Below the pieces are notes generated by a model, which saw only the letters and a list, made by a program, of their open reading frames with translations, searched no databases and was not told the DNA's origin. A DNA stretch of 44,359 nucleotides from CAYLPU01 sp964385635 (GTDB lineage Bacteria; Chloroflexota; Anaerolineae; B4-G1), in contig CAYLPU010000036.1 of the NCBI GenBank assembly GCA_964385635.1, forward strand, positions 1-44,359, read 5' to 3'. Made by a program: the position numbers and the translations under genes. Shown in pieces: positions 23,891-31,049 of the stretch (position 1 is the stretch's first letter; each line of letters starts with the position of its first letter).

Positions 23891-24551
23891 TGTCCTTTAC
23901 CTCTCTTTCGATACCAGGTAAAACCCCGCAATGTATCGCCTCCAACATCTCCTCAACCAGCGGCCTAATCATCACGTATGAGAAGCCCCTGCGCGCCAGG
24001 TACCCTTCCAATCTCCGGCGGAAATCGCGAGGCTCCAGATGCGCCAGTCGGCGCGCACCAACCTCCGCCACCTTACGAGCGGCGACCTCCTCGTCGAAGT
24101 CCATCAGCGTGTCAGTAATGATAGAGGCAGGAACTCCTTTTTCCCGCAACTCATGGCGCAGTGCACGTGCCCCTCGGGGGTTGAATTGCAGCCGGTTTTC
24201 CACCCAATAGCGGGCAAACTCCTGATCGTTCAGCAACCCAGCCCGCGTCAGGCGCCCGGTCACCTCCTCGACAACCTCCTCCTCCTCCACATTTTTCTTG
24301 CGCAAATTGCGGCGCACTTCGGCTTCGCTGCGAGGACGGTATGACAGAAAGTTAAGCGCACGCTCGTAGGCTCGCTCAACTTCATCCCGCATTCGCAGTC
24401 GGGCAACATCATCATCGCTCAACATCTGACCCACCCGAAGACGGGCCGCCTCAATAGCAGCCAGTCCAAGGGCAAATTGGCCATCAATATAGACATTGAC
24501 ACGATTCTTATTTCGCTTCTGAAAGCGCAGCGCCGTAATCGTTCTCGCCAT
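23883..24551 (-). CDS. recX: RecX regulatory protein
   Basis: About 222 residues from the ATG at 24551 (ARTITALRFQKRNKNRVNVY). An extra upstream ATG at 24593 gives an N terminus unlike the family. RecX binds RecA filaments and curbs their activity. The three-helix repeats are visible: ALNFLSYRPRSEAEVRRNLR, LLNDQEFARYWVENR, GARALRHELREKGVPASII and FRRLEGYLARRGFSY. recX commonly sits next to recA. Here recA ends 440 bases upstream on the same strand, and recX overlaps rny downstream. Confidence 0.9.
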   Translation of the reverse strand: MARTITALRFQKRNKNRVNVYIDGQFALGLAAIEAARLRVGQMLSDDDVARLRMRDEVERAYERALNFLSYRPRSEAEVRRNLRKKNVEEEEVVEEVTGRLTRAGLLNDQEFARYWVENRLQFNPRGARALRHELREKGVPASIITDTLMDFDEEVAARKVAEVGARRLAHLEPRDFRRRLEGYLARRGFSYVMIRPLVEEMLEAIHCGVLPGIEREVKDNE

Positions 24552-24990
24552 TATGCACCAACATGACGCAACAAAGCCGTGGCCTTTAGCCACGGCTTAC
24601 GTTGACGCACGTCCGTCAGCGTCGATCTCAGGATAGAATCAGCGACCCGTTTCCCCTAACCAAGGGCAGGACATAACCGTCCCGATCAGTCACCAGGCAC
24701 GACCGCCCGTTACAATTGCCCTGTTACGGTAGGCTCAAAATCTCCTCGTTCCACTCCCAACACATGTCCTGAAGCCCATTCGAATGGTCGCCTTGTCACT
24801 CCACGCTCCCATAGGAGCAGAAGATGGAAAAAGCGTCTCGCCTTTCAGGCAGATTCACAGCAAGATCACTATTTGCATCAGAGAAAGACCAGACTCTTCA
24901 CCCTACGCTTCCGTAAGAGAAGCGCCAACATTTGAGATCAACCCGTGGCTAATTCTAGCCCGCAAAACAGAACTGGGAATATTCAATCAG
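24552..24990. other. Gap between recA and recX, with a perfect inverted repeat
   Basis: About 440 bases with no convincing gene. A perfect 10-bp hairpin AAGCCGTGGC (24574-24583) and GCCACGGCTT (24589-24598) with loop CTTTA lies just before recX on its leader side. A 12-base palindrome CCATTCGAATGG sits at about 24778-24789. Neither is followed by a T-run. The hairpin resembles ends of IS200/IS605-type elements, but no transposase is present. I could not place a recX promoter with confidence. Confidence 0.4.
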
Positions 24991-26040
24991 TTAATCAGCC
25001 TCGCCTGCCTCCTCAGTGACTGACGTGGCAACAGGCTCTACGGCCTCTTCTTCTGGAGCCATCCTCTCTCGGACAACGGTCTCAATCTGGTCGGCGACGT
25101 CGGGGTGCTCGCGCAAGAATTGCTTGGCGTTCTCCCGTCCTTGTGCCATGCTCTCCCCTTCACGGTAGTAATACGAACCCCGCTTCTCGATTACCCCCAG
25201 CTCCACCGCCATGTCCAGCAAGTCCCCTGCCTTGCTGATCCCCTCGTCATACATGATGTCGAACTCCGCCACACGAAACGGCGGCGCTACCTTGTTCTTC
25301 GTCACCCGCACCCGCGTCCGGTTCCCGATCACCTCTCCCTTATCCTTGATGGCGGCGATGCGCCGAATGTCCAACCGCACTGAGGCGTAGAACTTCAGCG
25401 CCCGCCCCCCAGAGGTCGTCACTGGGCTGCCGAACATCACCCCAATCTTCTCCCGCAACTGGTTGGTGAAGATCAGCGCAGTGTTCGATTGCTTGATGGC
25501 ACCGCTCAACTTGCGCAATGCCTGGCTCATCAGCCGAGCCTGAAGCCCAGGGTGCGAATCTCCCATCTCCCCCTCGATCTCTGCGCGGGGAACCAGCGCG
25601 GCTACCGAGTCCACCACGACGACGTCCACCGCGCCGGAACGGATGAAGGTCTCAGCGATCTCCAACGCCTGCTCGCCGGTGTCGGGCTGGGAGATGAGCA
25701 GGTTGTCCACATCCACACCGCACATTCGCATGTAGCCCGGGTCAATGGCGTGCTCCATATCAATGTAGGCGGCGACGCCATCCCGCTTCTGGGCTTCAGC
25801 GACGATGTGCTGAGCCAGAGTGGTCTTGCCGGAACCGTCCGGCCCGTAGATTTCGGTGACACGACCGTGGGGAATACCGCCCACGCCGAGGGCACGGTCG
25901 AGTGCCAACGAGCCAGTGGGGATGACCTCGACCTGCAGGTGGGTCGCCTCCCCCAGACGCATCACGGTGCCCTCGCCAAAGCGCTTGGTCAGGCTCGCCA
26001 GCGCTGTCTCTAACGCCCTCTGTCGTCCTGGATCAGCCAT
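24991..26040 (-). CDS. recA: Recombinase RecA
   Basis: 349 residues from the ATG at 26040, with AGGGGAG 8 bases before it. A read-through start far upstream is not used. RecA forms filaments on single-stranded DNA, exchanges strands and stimulates LexA cleavage. Walker A is GPDGSGKTT (residues 66-74). YIDMEHAIDP, VVVDSVAALVPRAEIEGEMG, the L2 region IFTNQLREKIGVMFGSPVTT and GGRALKFYASVRLDIRR all match. The acidic C-terminal tail (APEEEAVEPVATSVTEEAGE) is typical. No LexA box of the GAACnnnnGTTC type is visible upstream. Confidence 0.98.
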   Translation of the reverse strand: MADPGRQRALETALASLTKRFGEGTVMRLGEATHLQVEVIPTGSLALDRALGVGGIPHGRVTEIYGPDGSGKTTLAQHIVAEAQKRDGVAAYIDMEHAIDPGYMRMCGVDVDNLLISQPDTGEQALEIAETFIRSGAVDVVVVDSVAALVPRAEIEGEMGDSHPGLQARLMSQALRKLSGAIKQSNTALIFTNQLREKIGVMFGSPVTTSGGRALKFYASVRLDIRRIAAIKDKGEVIGNRTRVRVTKNKVAPPFRVAEFDIMYDEGISKAGDLLDMAVELGVIEKRGSYYYREGESMAQGRENAKQFLREHPDVADQIETVVRERMAPEEEAVEPVATSVTEEAGEAD

Positions 26041-26150
26041 TGCCGTACACTCCCCTGTGCCACTAATAATGACGTAAAACGTAATTATGCTTTGCGTTTC
26101 ACGTCTTACACTTGCATCATTGAGACCAGTTTGCACACTCCAACTATCGT

Positions 26151-26179
26151 GATATAAAGTGTACACCAAATGCGGTAAA
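26151..26179 (-). promoter_or_regulatory. recA: Candidate recA promoter
   Basis: On the minus strand TTTACC (26179-26174), a 17-base spacer and TATATC (26156-26151). Each hexamer matches consensus at four positions. The transcript leader would be about 105 bases. Confidence 0.4.
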
Positions 26180-26192
26180 AAGGCAAATGGAC

Positions 26193-26221
26193 TTGACCTC
26201 TTGCCCGCGATGTGATAAAGT
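26193..26221 (+). promoter_or_regulatory. Candidate promoter of the V4R-domain gene
   Basis: TTGACC (26193-26198), a 17-base spacer and TAAAGT (26216-26221). It is divergent from the candidate recA promoter. Confidence 0.45.
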
Positions 26222-26277
26222 GATACAGGCGATATTATGGTAGCCTGGGAATCACAGTTGTAGAGAGGAGAACCGTA

Positions 26278-26907
26278 ATGCCCAGGGAACATCGGGAACC
26301 GGAGGAGTGGCTCTTCACCAACGCACTGATGCGCCAGGCGATCCTGGCAATTGGCGAGGTGATGGGTGAACGCGGTCTCAAGATCGTGCTGCGTCAGGCT
26401 GGGCTGGAGCGGTACGTTGACGAACTGCCGCCCAACAGCCTGGAACAGGGCGTAATAACCTCTGAGTATGCCGTGCTCAACCAGGCGGTGCAGGAATTCT
26501 ACGGGCGTGCTGGTAAGGGCATGTTGCGGCGCATTGGCCGAGCCTCGTTTCGCTACGGCGTTGAGGAGCAGGCAGTGCTGATGGGTGTGGCTGGCACGGC
26601 GCTGAAGTTAATGCCTCAGAAAGCGCGTATCAAGTTCATCCTCACCCAGACGGCTAAATCACTGATGGATGTGAACGAGGAGACGTATATCGAGGTACAT
26701 GAGACTGCAGAGGGGTTCGTCTTCGCCGACTTCACCTGCGGGGTGTGCTGCTGCCGCAAAGCCGAGCGCCCCATCTGCTACCTCTACATCGGTTCCATCA
26801 GCGAGGCAGTGAAGTGGGCCACTGGGCGTGACTACGAGGTGCGCGAGACCGAGTGCCGGGCGATGGGCGCGGAAGCGTGCCGCTTCCTGGTGGTGGAAAA
26901 GACGTAG
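26278..26907 (+). CDS. V4R-domain protein (4-vinyl-reductase-like small-molecule sensor fold)
   Basis: 209 residues, soluble, with GAGAGGAGA just before the ATG. The C-terminal two thirds match the V4R domain: VHETAEGFVFADFTCGVC, the Cys cluster CGVCCCRKAERPIC, YIGSISEAVKWATGRDYEV and ETECRAMGAEACRFLV. V4R domains bind small hydrophobic or tetrapyrrole-like ligands and occur in a bacteriochlorophyll pathway protein and in regulators. The Cys-rich centre could bind metal. There is no DNA-binding domain, so it may be a stand-alone sensor or carrier. It faces the penicillin-binding protein gene with 12 bases between the stops. Confidence 0.8.
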   Translation: MPREHREPEEWLFTNALMRQAILAIGEVMGERGLKIVLRQAGLERYVDELPPNSLEQGVITSEYAVLNQAVQEFYGRAGKGMLRRIGRASFRYGVEEQAVLMGVAGTALKLMPQKARIKFILTQTAKSLMDVNEETYIEVHETAEGFVFADFTCGVCCCRKAERPICYLYIGSISEAVKWATGRDYEVRETECRAMGAEACRFLVVEKT

Positions 26908-26919
26908 GCGTGTAAGAGC

Positions 26920-29900
26920 CTAAGACGTCGAGAGAGGGGTGGGGGCAGGGGACTCGGTGAGTGTGGCTTCCGCGGGTGTCCCGGTCGGCTCAGGTAAGAG
27001 TGTCTCAGTTGGCGTGGGAGACGGTTCCGGCGTGGATGTCCCGGTAGCGGCAGGAGTAGGTTCAACAGTCGGCGTGAAGGTTGGCTCGACCGTGGGCGTC
27101 ACAGTCGGCACAGGGATCTCGGTCGGCGTGGGCGTAGGCATGGGCGTAGGCGTGGGTGTAGGCATGGGCGTCAGCGTGGGGGGCTGCACCGGGGTCGGTG
27201 TCTCGGCCGGGGCGGCGACGTAGACCGGCACCCGAGCCTCGACACGGCTCTGCTCGTGGTCGAAGGCGGTGATACGCAGCGTGTAGAGGCCAGGAGCCAG
27301 GTGCGTGGTGTTCCACTCAGTCAACAGCCCGCCCTGCACCTGCGCCAGGTGCGGCCCGCTGATCCAGCCCCAGCCCTGGGGGTTGCCCCCGATGCCATAC
27401 TGCGCCTCGTAGTGGTCGAAGTTGGGCAGTTGGACGGTACCGATGACCGGCACGACGCCGTGAACGGTACTCTGGGGTGCTGGGTGGGTGATGAAGACCG
27501 CCGCGTGATCGATGCTCTCGGTGCAGTACTCGAGTGGCACCAGCGGCAACCCCTCGAAGTACTCCGGGTGAGCCTGGGCCCACTCCCGCCCCTGCACGTC
27601 AGTGATGACGACCATCAACTTCTCGACGACCTGAGCAGGGCAGAACTCGTTCGCCAACAGACCGGTGAAACCATCAATCTTCACCTTACGGTACCAATCG
27701 TGCTCCTCGTCCAGCGGCGGCTGATCCTCGGCGAAGATTTCCATCCTGCGGCGTGGGCAGTACTCGGTGGGGCGAGCGCCAGAGTCGGCGCAGATCTCAT
27801 ACTCGACGATGCCGGGCGGACGCGCGAAGTTGCGCACGGGCCAATCGGCGTGGGCCACCTCCATGAAGTTATGCCATATTGGGCCAGCGCCGGCCGCCCC
27901 AGGCAGGTTGATCATCGGCGAGTTGTCAGAATTGCCCACCCACACACCGGTCACCAGGTCGGGGGTGTAACCTATCGTCCAGGCATCGCGGAAGTCGTCG
28001 GTAGTACCGGTTTTGGCGGCCGCCGGCCGGGTGAGTTCCAGGATACTGGGACAGTGGAAGGCGCGGCAGCGGGCCTGGCTGTCCGCGAGGATGCTGGTGA
28101 TGAGATAGGCGTGCTGGGGTGAGATGACCTGCTCACCACCGGGCGCAGAATTGTCCACCAGGACGTTGCCCCGGCTATCCTCGACGCGCAGGATAGGGCT
28201 GGGTTCCACACGCACGCCGCCACTCGCGAAGACGGCGAAAGCGCCGGTCATCTCCAACAGTTTGGCTTCACCGCCGCCCAACGTGAGCGCCAGCCCATAG
28301 GCGGGAGGCCGGTCGTAGGGGTACTCAGGGCAGTGGAGTTCGGGAGAAGTCAACGATTCGACGCCCAGTCGCGCGCTCATCTCCAGCATGCCGTCAACTC
28401 CCACGAATTGGAGCGCCTCCACGGCCGGGACATTGTACGAGTTGGCGAGCGCGTCGCGCAGAAGCATCGGACCGTGGTACTTCTCGTCGTAATTGACCGG
28501 AACGTAGGGCGGATTGGCTCCGTCGGGGAACTCGGTGCGCAGGTCCCACATCAACGTGGCCAGCGTCCAGCCGCGCTCGAAGGCGGCGACGTATGTGAGG
28601 GGCTTGATGGAAGAGCCAGGCTGGCGGCAGCGCAGCGCGACGTTTACCTGGCCGTCTATATGTTCGTCGTTGAAGTCAGCGGAGCCGACCAGCGCCAGAA
28701 TGTGGCCAGTGGCTGGATCAAGCGCGACGAGCGCACCGTTGGTCCCGTTGCGGTCGGCCAACGTAGCCACGCCCTCACGCACGGCCTCTTCGGCCAGCGC
28801 CTGCAAGCGATGGTCGAGCGTGGTGTAGATGCGCAGGCTCTCACCCCGCTCGTTCCGGTAGAGCGCCTCCGGGCCGTACATGGCCTCCAGCGTCTGCCGC
28901 ACGTAGACGACGAAGTGAGGAGCGGTGACGAAGTCGAGTTGGGGGGCTTTGAACTCATAATTGCGCATCTCAGCGGCCGCCAGCGCAGCATCGGTATGGC
29001 CGATCTTATCAGGCCAGGCCTCGATCATCAGCGCCAGCACGTTCTCCTGGCGAGCGAGGGCCAGGTCAAGGCCGCCGCCGAAGGGATCGTAGGTGGCCGG
29101 CAACTGGGGCAGGCCAGCGAGGAAGGATGCCTGCGCCAGCGTGAGGTCGGCCGCATCTACGCCGAAGTAGGTGTCCGCAGCGGCCTGGATACCGTAGGCC
29201 AGGTTGCCGTAGTAAATCTCGTTGAGATAGATCTCCAAGATGGTCTCCTTGGGGTAGGTGCGCGTCAGTTCAGCGGCCAGGACGGCCTCTCTGATCTTGC
29301 GACTGATAGTCTGCTGCACCCGCTCCTCGGGAGAGAGCAAGACATTGCGGGCTAACTGTTGGGTGATGGTGCTCGCACCAGAGACGATTTCCCTTTCCGT
29401 GAAAGCGTAGTAGACGGCGCGGATGATGGCGATGGGATCGAAACCGGGGTGAGAGTAGAAGTCGCGATCCTCGGTAGCAATGGTCGCCTGGATGAGGTAG
29501 GGGGAGATGTCACTGAGAGGGACGTAAGTGCGCCGCCCTCCCTGGGGGTCTGTGACCTCGTAGAGCAGTCTGCCCTCGCGGTCGTATATTTTGCTGCTGA
29601 CGAAGGTGGTCTGGTGATCTTGCAGTTCTCTGGGCGAGGGGAGTTGGTTGGCGATAGTGACGTAGCCGACGACGGAGGCTCCGGCAGCCAGGAAGAAAAT
29701 CAGCACCACGGCGGCTACTATGGCGAAGCCGGTCCTGATCAGGGTGCTCCCCCATTGGCGCGGTCTGTGGTCCGCTCCCCTTCCCCTTGCCCCCCCCTGG
29801 CGGGGGCGGGATGGGGGGGGGACGTAGCCAAGTCGCTGTGGCGGCGGCACAGTGCGAGGCAGACCAGCAGTTGGGGTAAGACCGGTGGGCACCCGGTCCA

Positions 29901-30093
29901 TGGCGATGGTGGGCTCACCCAATTGACCTGGCAACTCGGCGGTCTCGACGTCGTCGGGCGAAGGGGATTGCGCGGCCTGGCTGGGCTGGGTGTCCTCGAG
30001 CGTGACAGGAGGTTCGGAGGGCCGGATAGGCTGGCCACCCCCGACCTCAGGCTGCAGGTCACGAGTCTCGTATGAACGGCTATCTCCGGGCAT
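26920..30093 (-). CDS. Class A penicillin-binding protein (bifunctional transglycosylase/transpeptidase)
   Basis: 1057 residues. It polymerises lipid II and cross-links peptidoglycan at the outer face of the membrane. A long Pro-rich cytoplasmic N terminus (about 110 residues) precedes one membrane helix (AIVAAVVLIFFLAAGASVVG). The GT51 domain shows ATEDRDFYSHPGFDP with the catalytic Glu near residue 207, GASTITQQLARN, and EIYLNEIYYGN. The transpeptidase domain has the SxxK motif GSSIKPLT near 494, SYN near 551 and KTGTTDDFRDAW near 694. After an Ig-like segment (VFITHPAPQSTVHGVVPVIG) come about 100 residues of Pro/Thr repeats. That tail is unusually long. A palindromic GC repeat lies in the N-terminal linker. 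Confidence 0.96.
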   Translation of the reverse strand: MPGDSRSYETRDLQPEVGGGQPIRPSEPPVTLEDTQPSQAAQSPSPDDVETAELPGQLGEPTIAMDRVPTGLTPTAGLPRTVPPPQRLGYVPPPSRPRQGGARGRGADHRPRQWGSTLIRTGFAIVAAVVLIFFLAAGASVVGYVTIANQLPSPRELQDHQTTFVSSKIYDREGRLLYEVTDPQGGRRTYVPLSDISPYLIQATIATEDRDFYSHPGFDPIAIIRAVYYAFTEREIVSGASTITQQLARNVLLSPEERVQQTISRKIREAVLAAELTRTYPKETILEIYLNEIYYGNLAYGIQAAADTYFGVDAADLTLAQASFLAGLPQLPATYDPFGGGLDLALARQENVLALMIEAWPDKIGHTDAALAAAEMRNYEFKAPQLDFVTAPHFVVYVRQTLEAMYGPEALYRNERGESLRIYTTLDHRLQALAEEAVREGVATLADRNGTNGALVALDPATGHILALVGSADFNDEHIDGQVNVALRCRQPGSSIKPLTYVAAFERGWTLATLMWDLRTEFPDGANPPYVPVNYDEKYHGPMLLRDALANSYNVPAVEALQFVGVDGMLEMSARLGVESLTSPELHCPEYPYDRPPAYGLALTLGGGEAKLLEMTGAFAVFASGGVRVEPSPILRVEDSRGNVLVDNSAPGGEQVISPQHAYLITSILADSQARCRAFHCPSILELTRPAAAKTGTTDDFRDAWTIGYTPDLVTGVWVGNSDNSPMINLPGAAGAGPIWHNFMEVAHADWPVRNFARPPGIVEYEICADSGARPTEYCPRRRMEIFAEDQPPLDEEHDWYRKVKIDGFTGLLANEFCPAQVVEKLMVVITDVQGREWAQAHPEYFEGLPLVPLEYCTESIDHAAVFITHPAPQSTVHGVVPVIGTVQLPNFDHYEAQYGIGGNPQGWGWISGPHLAQVQGGLLTEWNTTHLAPGLYTLRITAFDHEQSRVEARVPVYVAAPAETPTPVQPPTLTPMPTPTPTPMPTPTPTEIPVPTVTPTVEPTFTPTVEPTPAATGTSTPEPSPTPTETLLPEPTGTPAEATLTESPAPTPLSTS
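26935..27210 (-). repeat. Pro/Thr-encoding low-complexity repeats at the end of the PBP gene
   Basis: Degenerate hexanucleotide repeats encode units such as PTPTPMPTPTP. They form the extracellular C-terminal tail of the penicillin-binding protein. Similar linkers occur in the genes at 5507, 6236 and 10412. Confidence 0.85.
29776..29821 (-). repeat. GC-rich palindromic mini-repeat in frame within the PBP gene
   Basis: C-runs and G-runs arranged like the repeat inside leuS. On the coding strand it reads in frame as PPPSRPRQGGARGRG, comparable to PPPSSPPMGGKEGG in leuS. It falls in the unstructured cytoplasmic N terminus. Confidence 0.65.
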
Positions 30094-30154
30094 ACATTCG
30101 CTCTGTGTGAGTATAGACGATGCGCGGGTGCGTCGGGTTCCACAACTGGAGCGG

Positions 30155-30183
30155 ATTATAGCAGGTGGGTTGCAGATTGCAAA
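30155..30183 (-). promoter_or_regulatory. Promoter of the penicillin-binding protein gene
   Basis: On the minus strand TTTGCA (30183-30178), a 17-base spacer and a perfect TATAAT (30160-30155) with the extended TG (TGCTATAAT). The leader would be about 55 bases. Confidence 0.65.
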
Positions 30184-30303
30184 TCACCGGATTGCAGATC
30201 ACGAATTGTGAATTGCAGATATGCCCTTGAGAAAGTGCAGACCCGCATTCCAGGCGACCTTCGAACATTCTATTGGTTGACTTTCCTGCAAAAAGGGCGA
30301 TTC

Positions 30304-30565
30304 TTAACGCAGAGACGCAAAGGCGCAGAGGTTTTCAATCTGTGCTTCAGTATTTGAGGGCAGTGCCGCAAGAGTCGCCCTGACGGTTGACCGTCATTCT
30401 GAGCGTAGCGAAGAATCTCCCTATCACGGTGATGGAGACCCTTCGCTTCGCTCAGGGTGACAGGGCGGGTTTTGCGCTATTGCATTTGAGGACATCGGGA
30501 TGTTTGACTGAGAAACATTCACCTGACACTTGATTTTCTTGGCATCTCTGCGCCTCTGCGTTGAA
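30304..30565. repeat. Nested inverted repeats (two families)
   Basis: In the 588-base gap upstream of the PBP gene. The outer pair is AACGCAGAGACGCAAAGGCG (from 30306) and its partial inverse CATCTCTGCGCCTCTGCGTT (30543-30562). Inside lies a second inverted pair, GTCATTCTGAGCGTAGCGAA (from 30393) facing CCTTCGCTTCGCTCAGGGTG (to 30459). Both look like intergenic palindromic repeat families that are scattered in genomes rather than genes. No coding frame fits. Confidence 0.7.
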
Positions 30566-30617
30566 TCTTTCGCTTTTTCGGGCCGTCTTGACCATTCGGA
30601 TGGCTCGCAAGCAGAAT

Positions 30618-30661
30618 ACCACCGGTCCGGTCAGGGTGTATGCCCCGACCGGGTCAGTGGT
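30618..30661. repeat. Palindrome downstream of the DUF5647-like gene
   Basis: An imperfect hairpin of 44 bases, arms ACCACCGGTCCGGTC and GACCGGGTCAGTGGT. TTTTCTTT follows on the plus strand. It lies 21 bases beyond the stop of the minus-strand gene and may end its transcript, though no T-run is present on that strand. Confidence 0.5.
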
Positions 30662-30681
30662 TTTCTTTGGAAGGATGACGC

Positions 30682-30990
30682 TTATGCGATGGAGGGCAAG
30701 AGCGAAGGCCGAGAAGCAAGACGAGGATTGATCAACCGGGAGCGAGAAGGGGCCAGGGCTTCAATCTCCACGTAGACCACAGGCGGAGTAGTACTCCTCT
30801 CGCCTTGTGCTCTCTGTGCGGCCTCCAGGTTGATGCGGTACAGTTCGGGATCATCCTTAGGGAGCAGGATAATCTCCGCTCCTTGCGGAATCTGCTCCAG
30901 CACGTCAGGGTGCTCCAGGATATACCGTTCAAACTCAAAGGAAAGCGTGATGTTCTTTTCTACAATCGTCTCCCGATTATACGTCATCAT
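30682..30990 (-). CDS. DUF5647-like small protein
   Basis: 102 residues (or 101 from the second ATG; the two ATG codons are adjacent). The core NITLSFEFERYILEHPDVLE, then IPQGAEIILLPKDDPELYRI, matches the short DUF5647-type proteins that I associate with Chloroflexota. The function is unknown. Such genes often come as the second of two small overlapping genes. Here only the tail of the partner remains upstream, its TGA overlapping the ATGATG start region. The last 30 residues (SRSRLINPRLASRPSLLPSI) look unlike the core and may be read-through into altered DNA. Confidence 0.6.
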   Translation of the reverse strand: MMTYNRETIVEKNITLSFEFERYILEHPDVLEQIPQGAEIILLPKDDPELYRINLEAAQRAQGERSTTPPVVYVEIEALAPSRSRLINPRLASRPSLLPSIA

Positions 30991-31047
30991 TTCTCTATCT
31001 CCCGTTCGTACTCAGCCCGGTAGCGCTGCCAGTTGGCCTTGATGTCC
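30983..31047 (-). pseudogene. Remnant (C-terminal end) of a small gene paired with the DUF5647-like gene
   Basis: Directly after the TAG of the Kelch gene the same frame reads RDIKANWQRYRAEYEREIEK and stops with TGA next to the ATG of the DUF5647-like gene. This helix-rich, charged stretch looks like the end of a real protein, and its position fits the 5' partner of a two-gene unit. No start is left: the Kelch gene abuts it. I infer a recombination junction at about 31050. Confidence 0.4.
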
Positions 31048-31049
31048 CG

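Noticed and set aside
24784..25023. 79-residue plus-strand frame next to recA
   Set aside because: It has no ribosome site, protrudes into the recA end and has low-complexity unremarkable sequence.
26041..26277. LexA/SOS box upstream of recA
   Set aside because: No GAACnnnnGTTC or CTGTnnnnnnnnACAG sequence was found in the intergenic region.
26041..26292. Read-through N-terminal extension of recA
   Set aside because: The extension contains the presumed promoter region. RecA similarity and a good ribosome site begin at 26040.
28333..29355. 340-residue plus-strand frame inside the PBP gene
   Set aside because: It is antisense to the transglycosylase and transpeptidase domains and shows no family motif.
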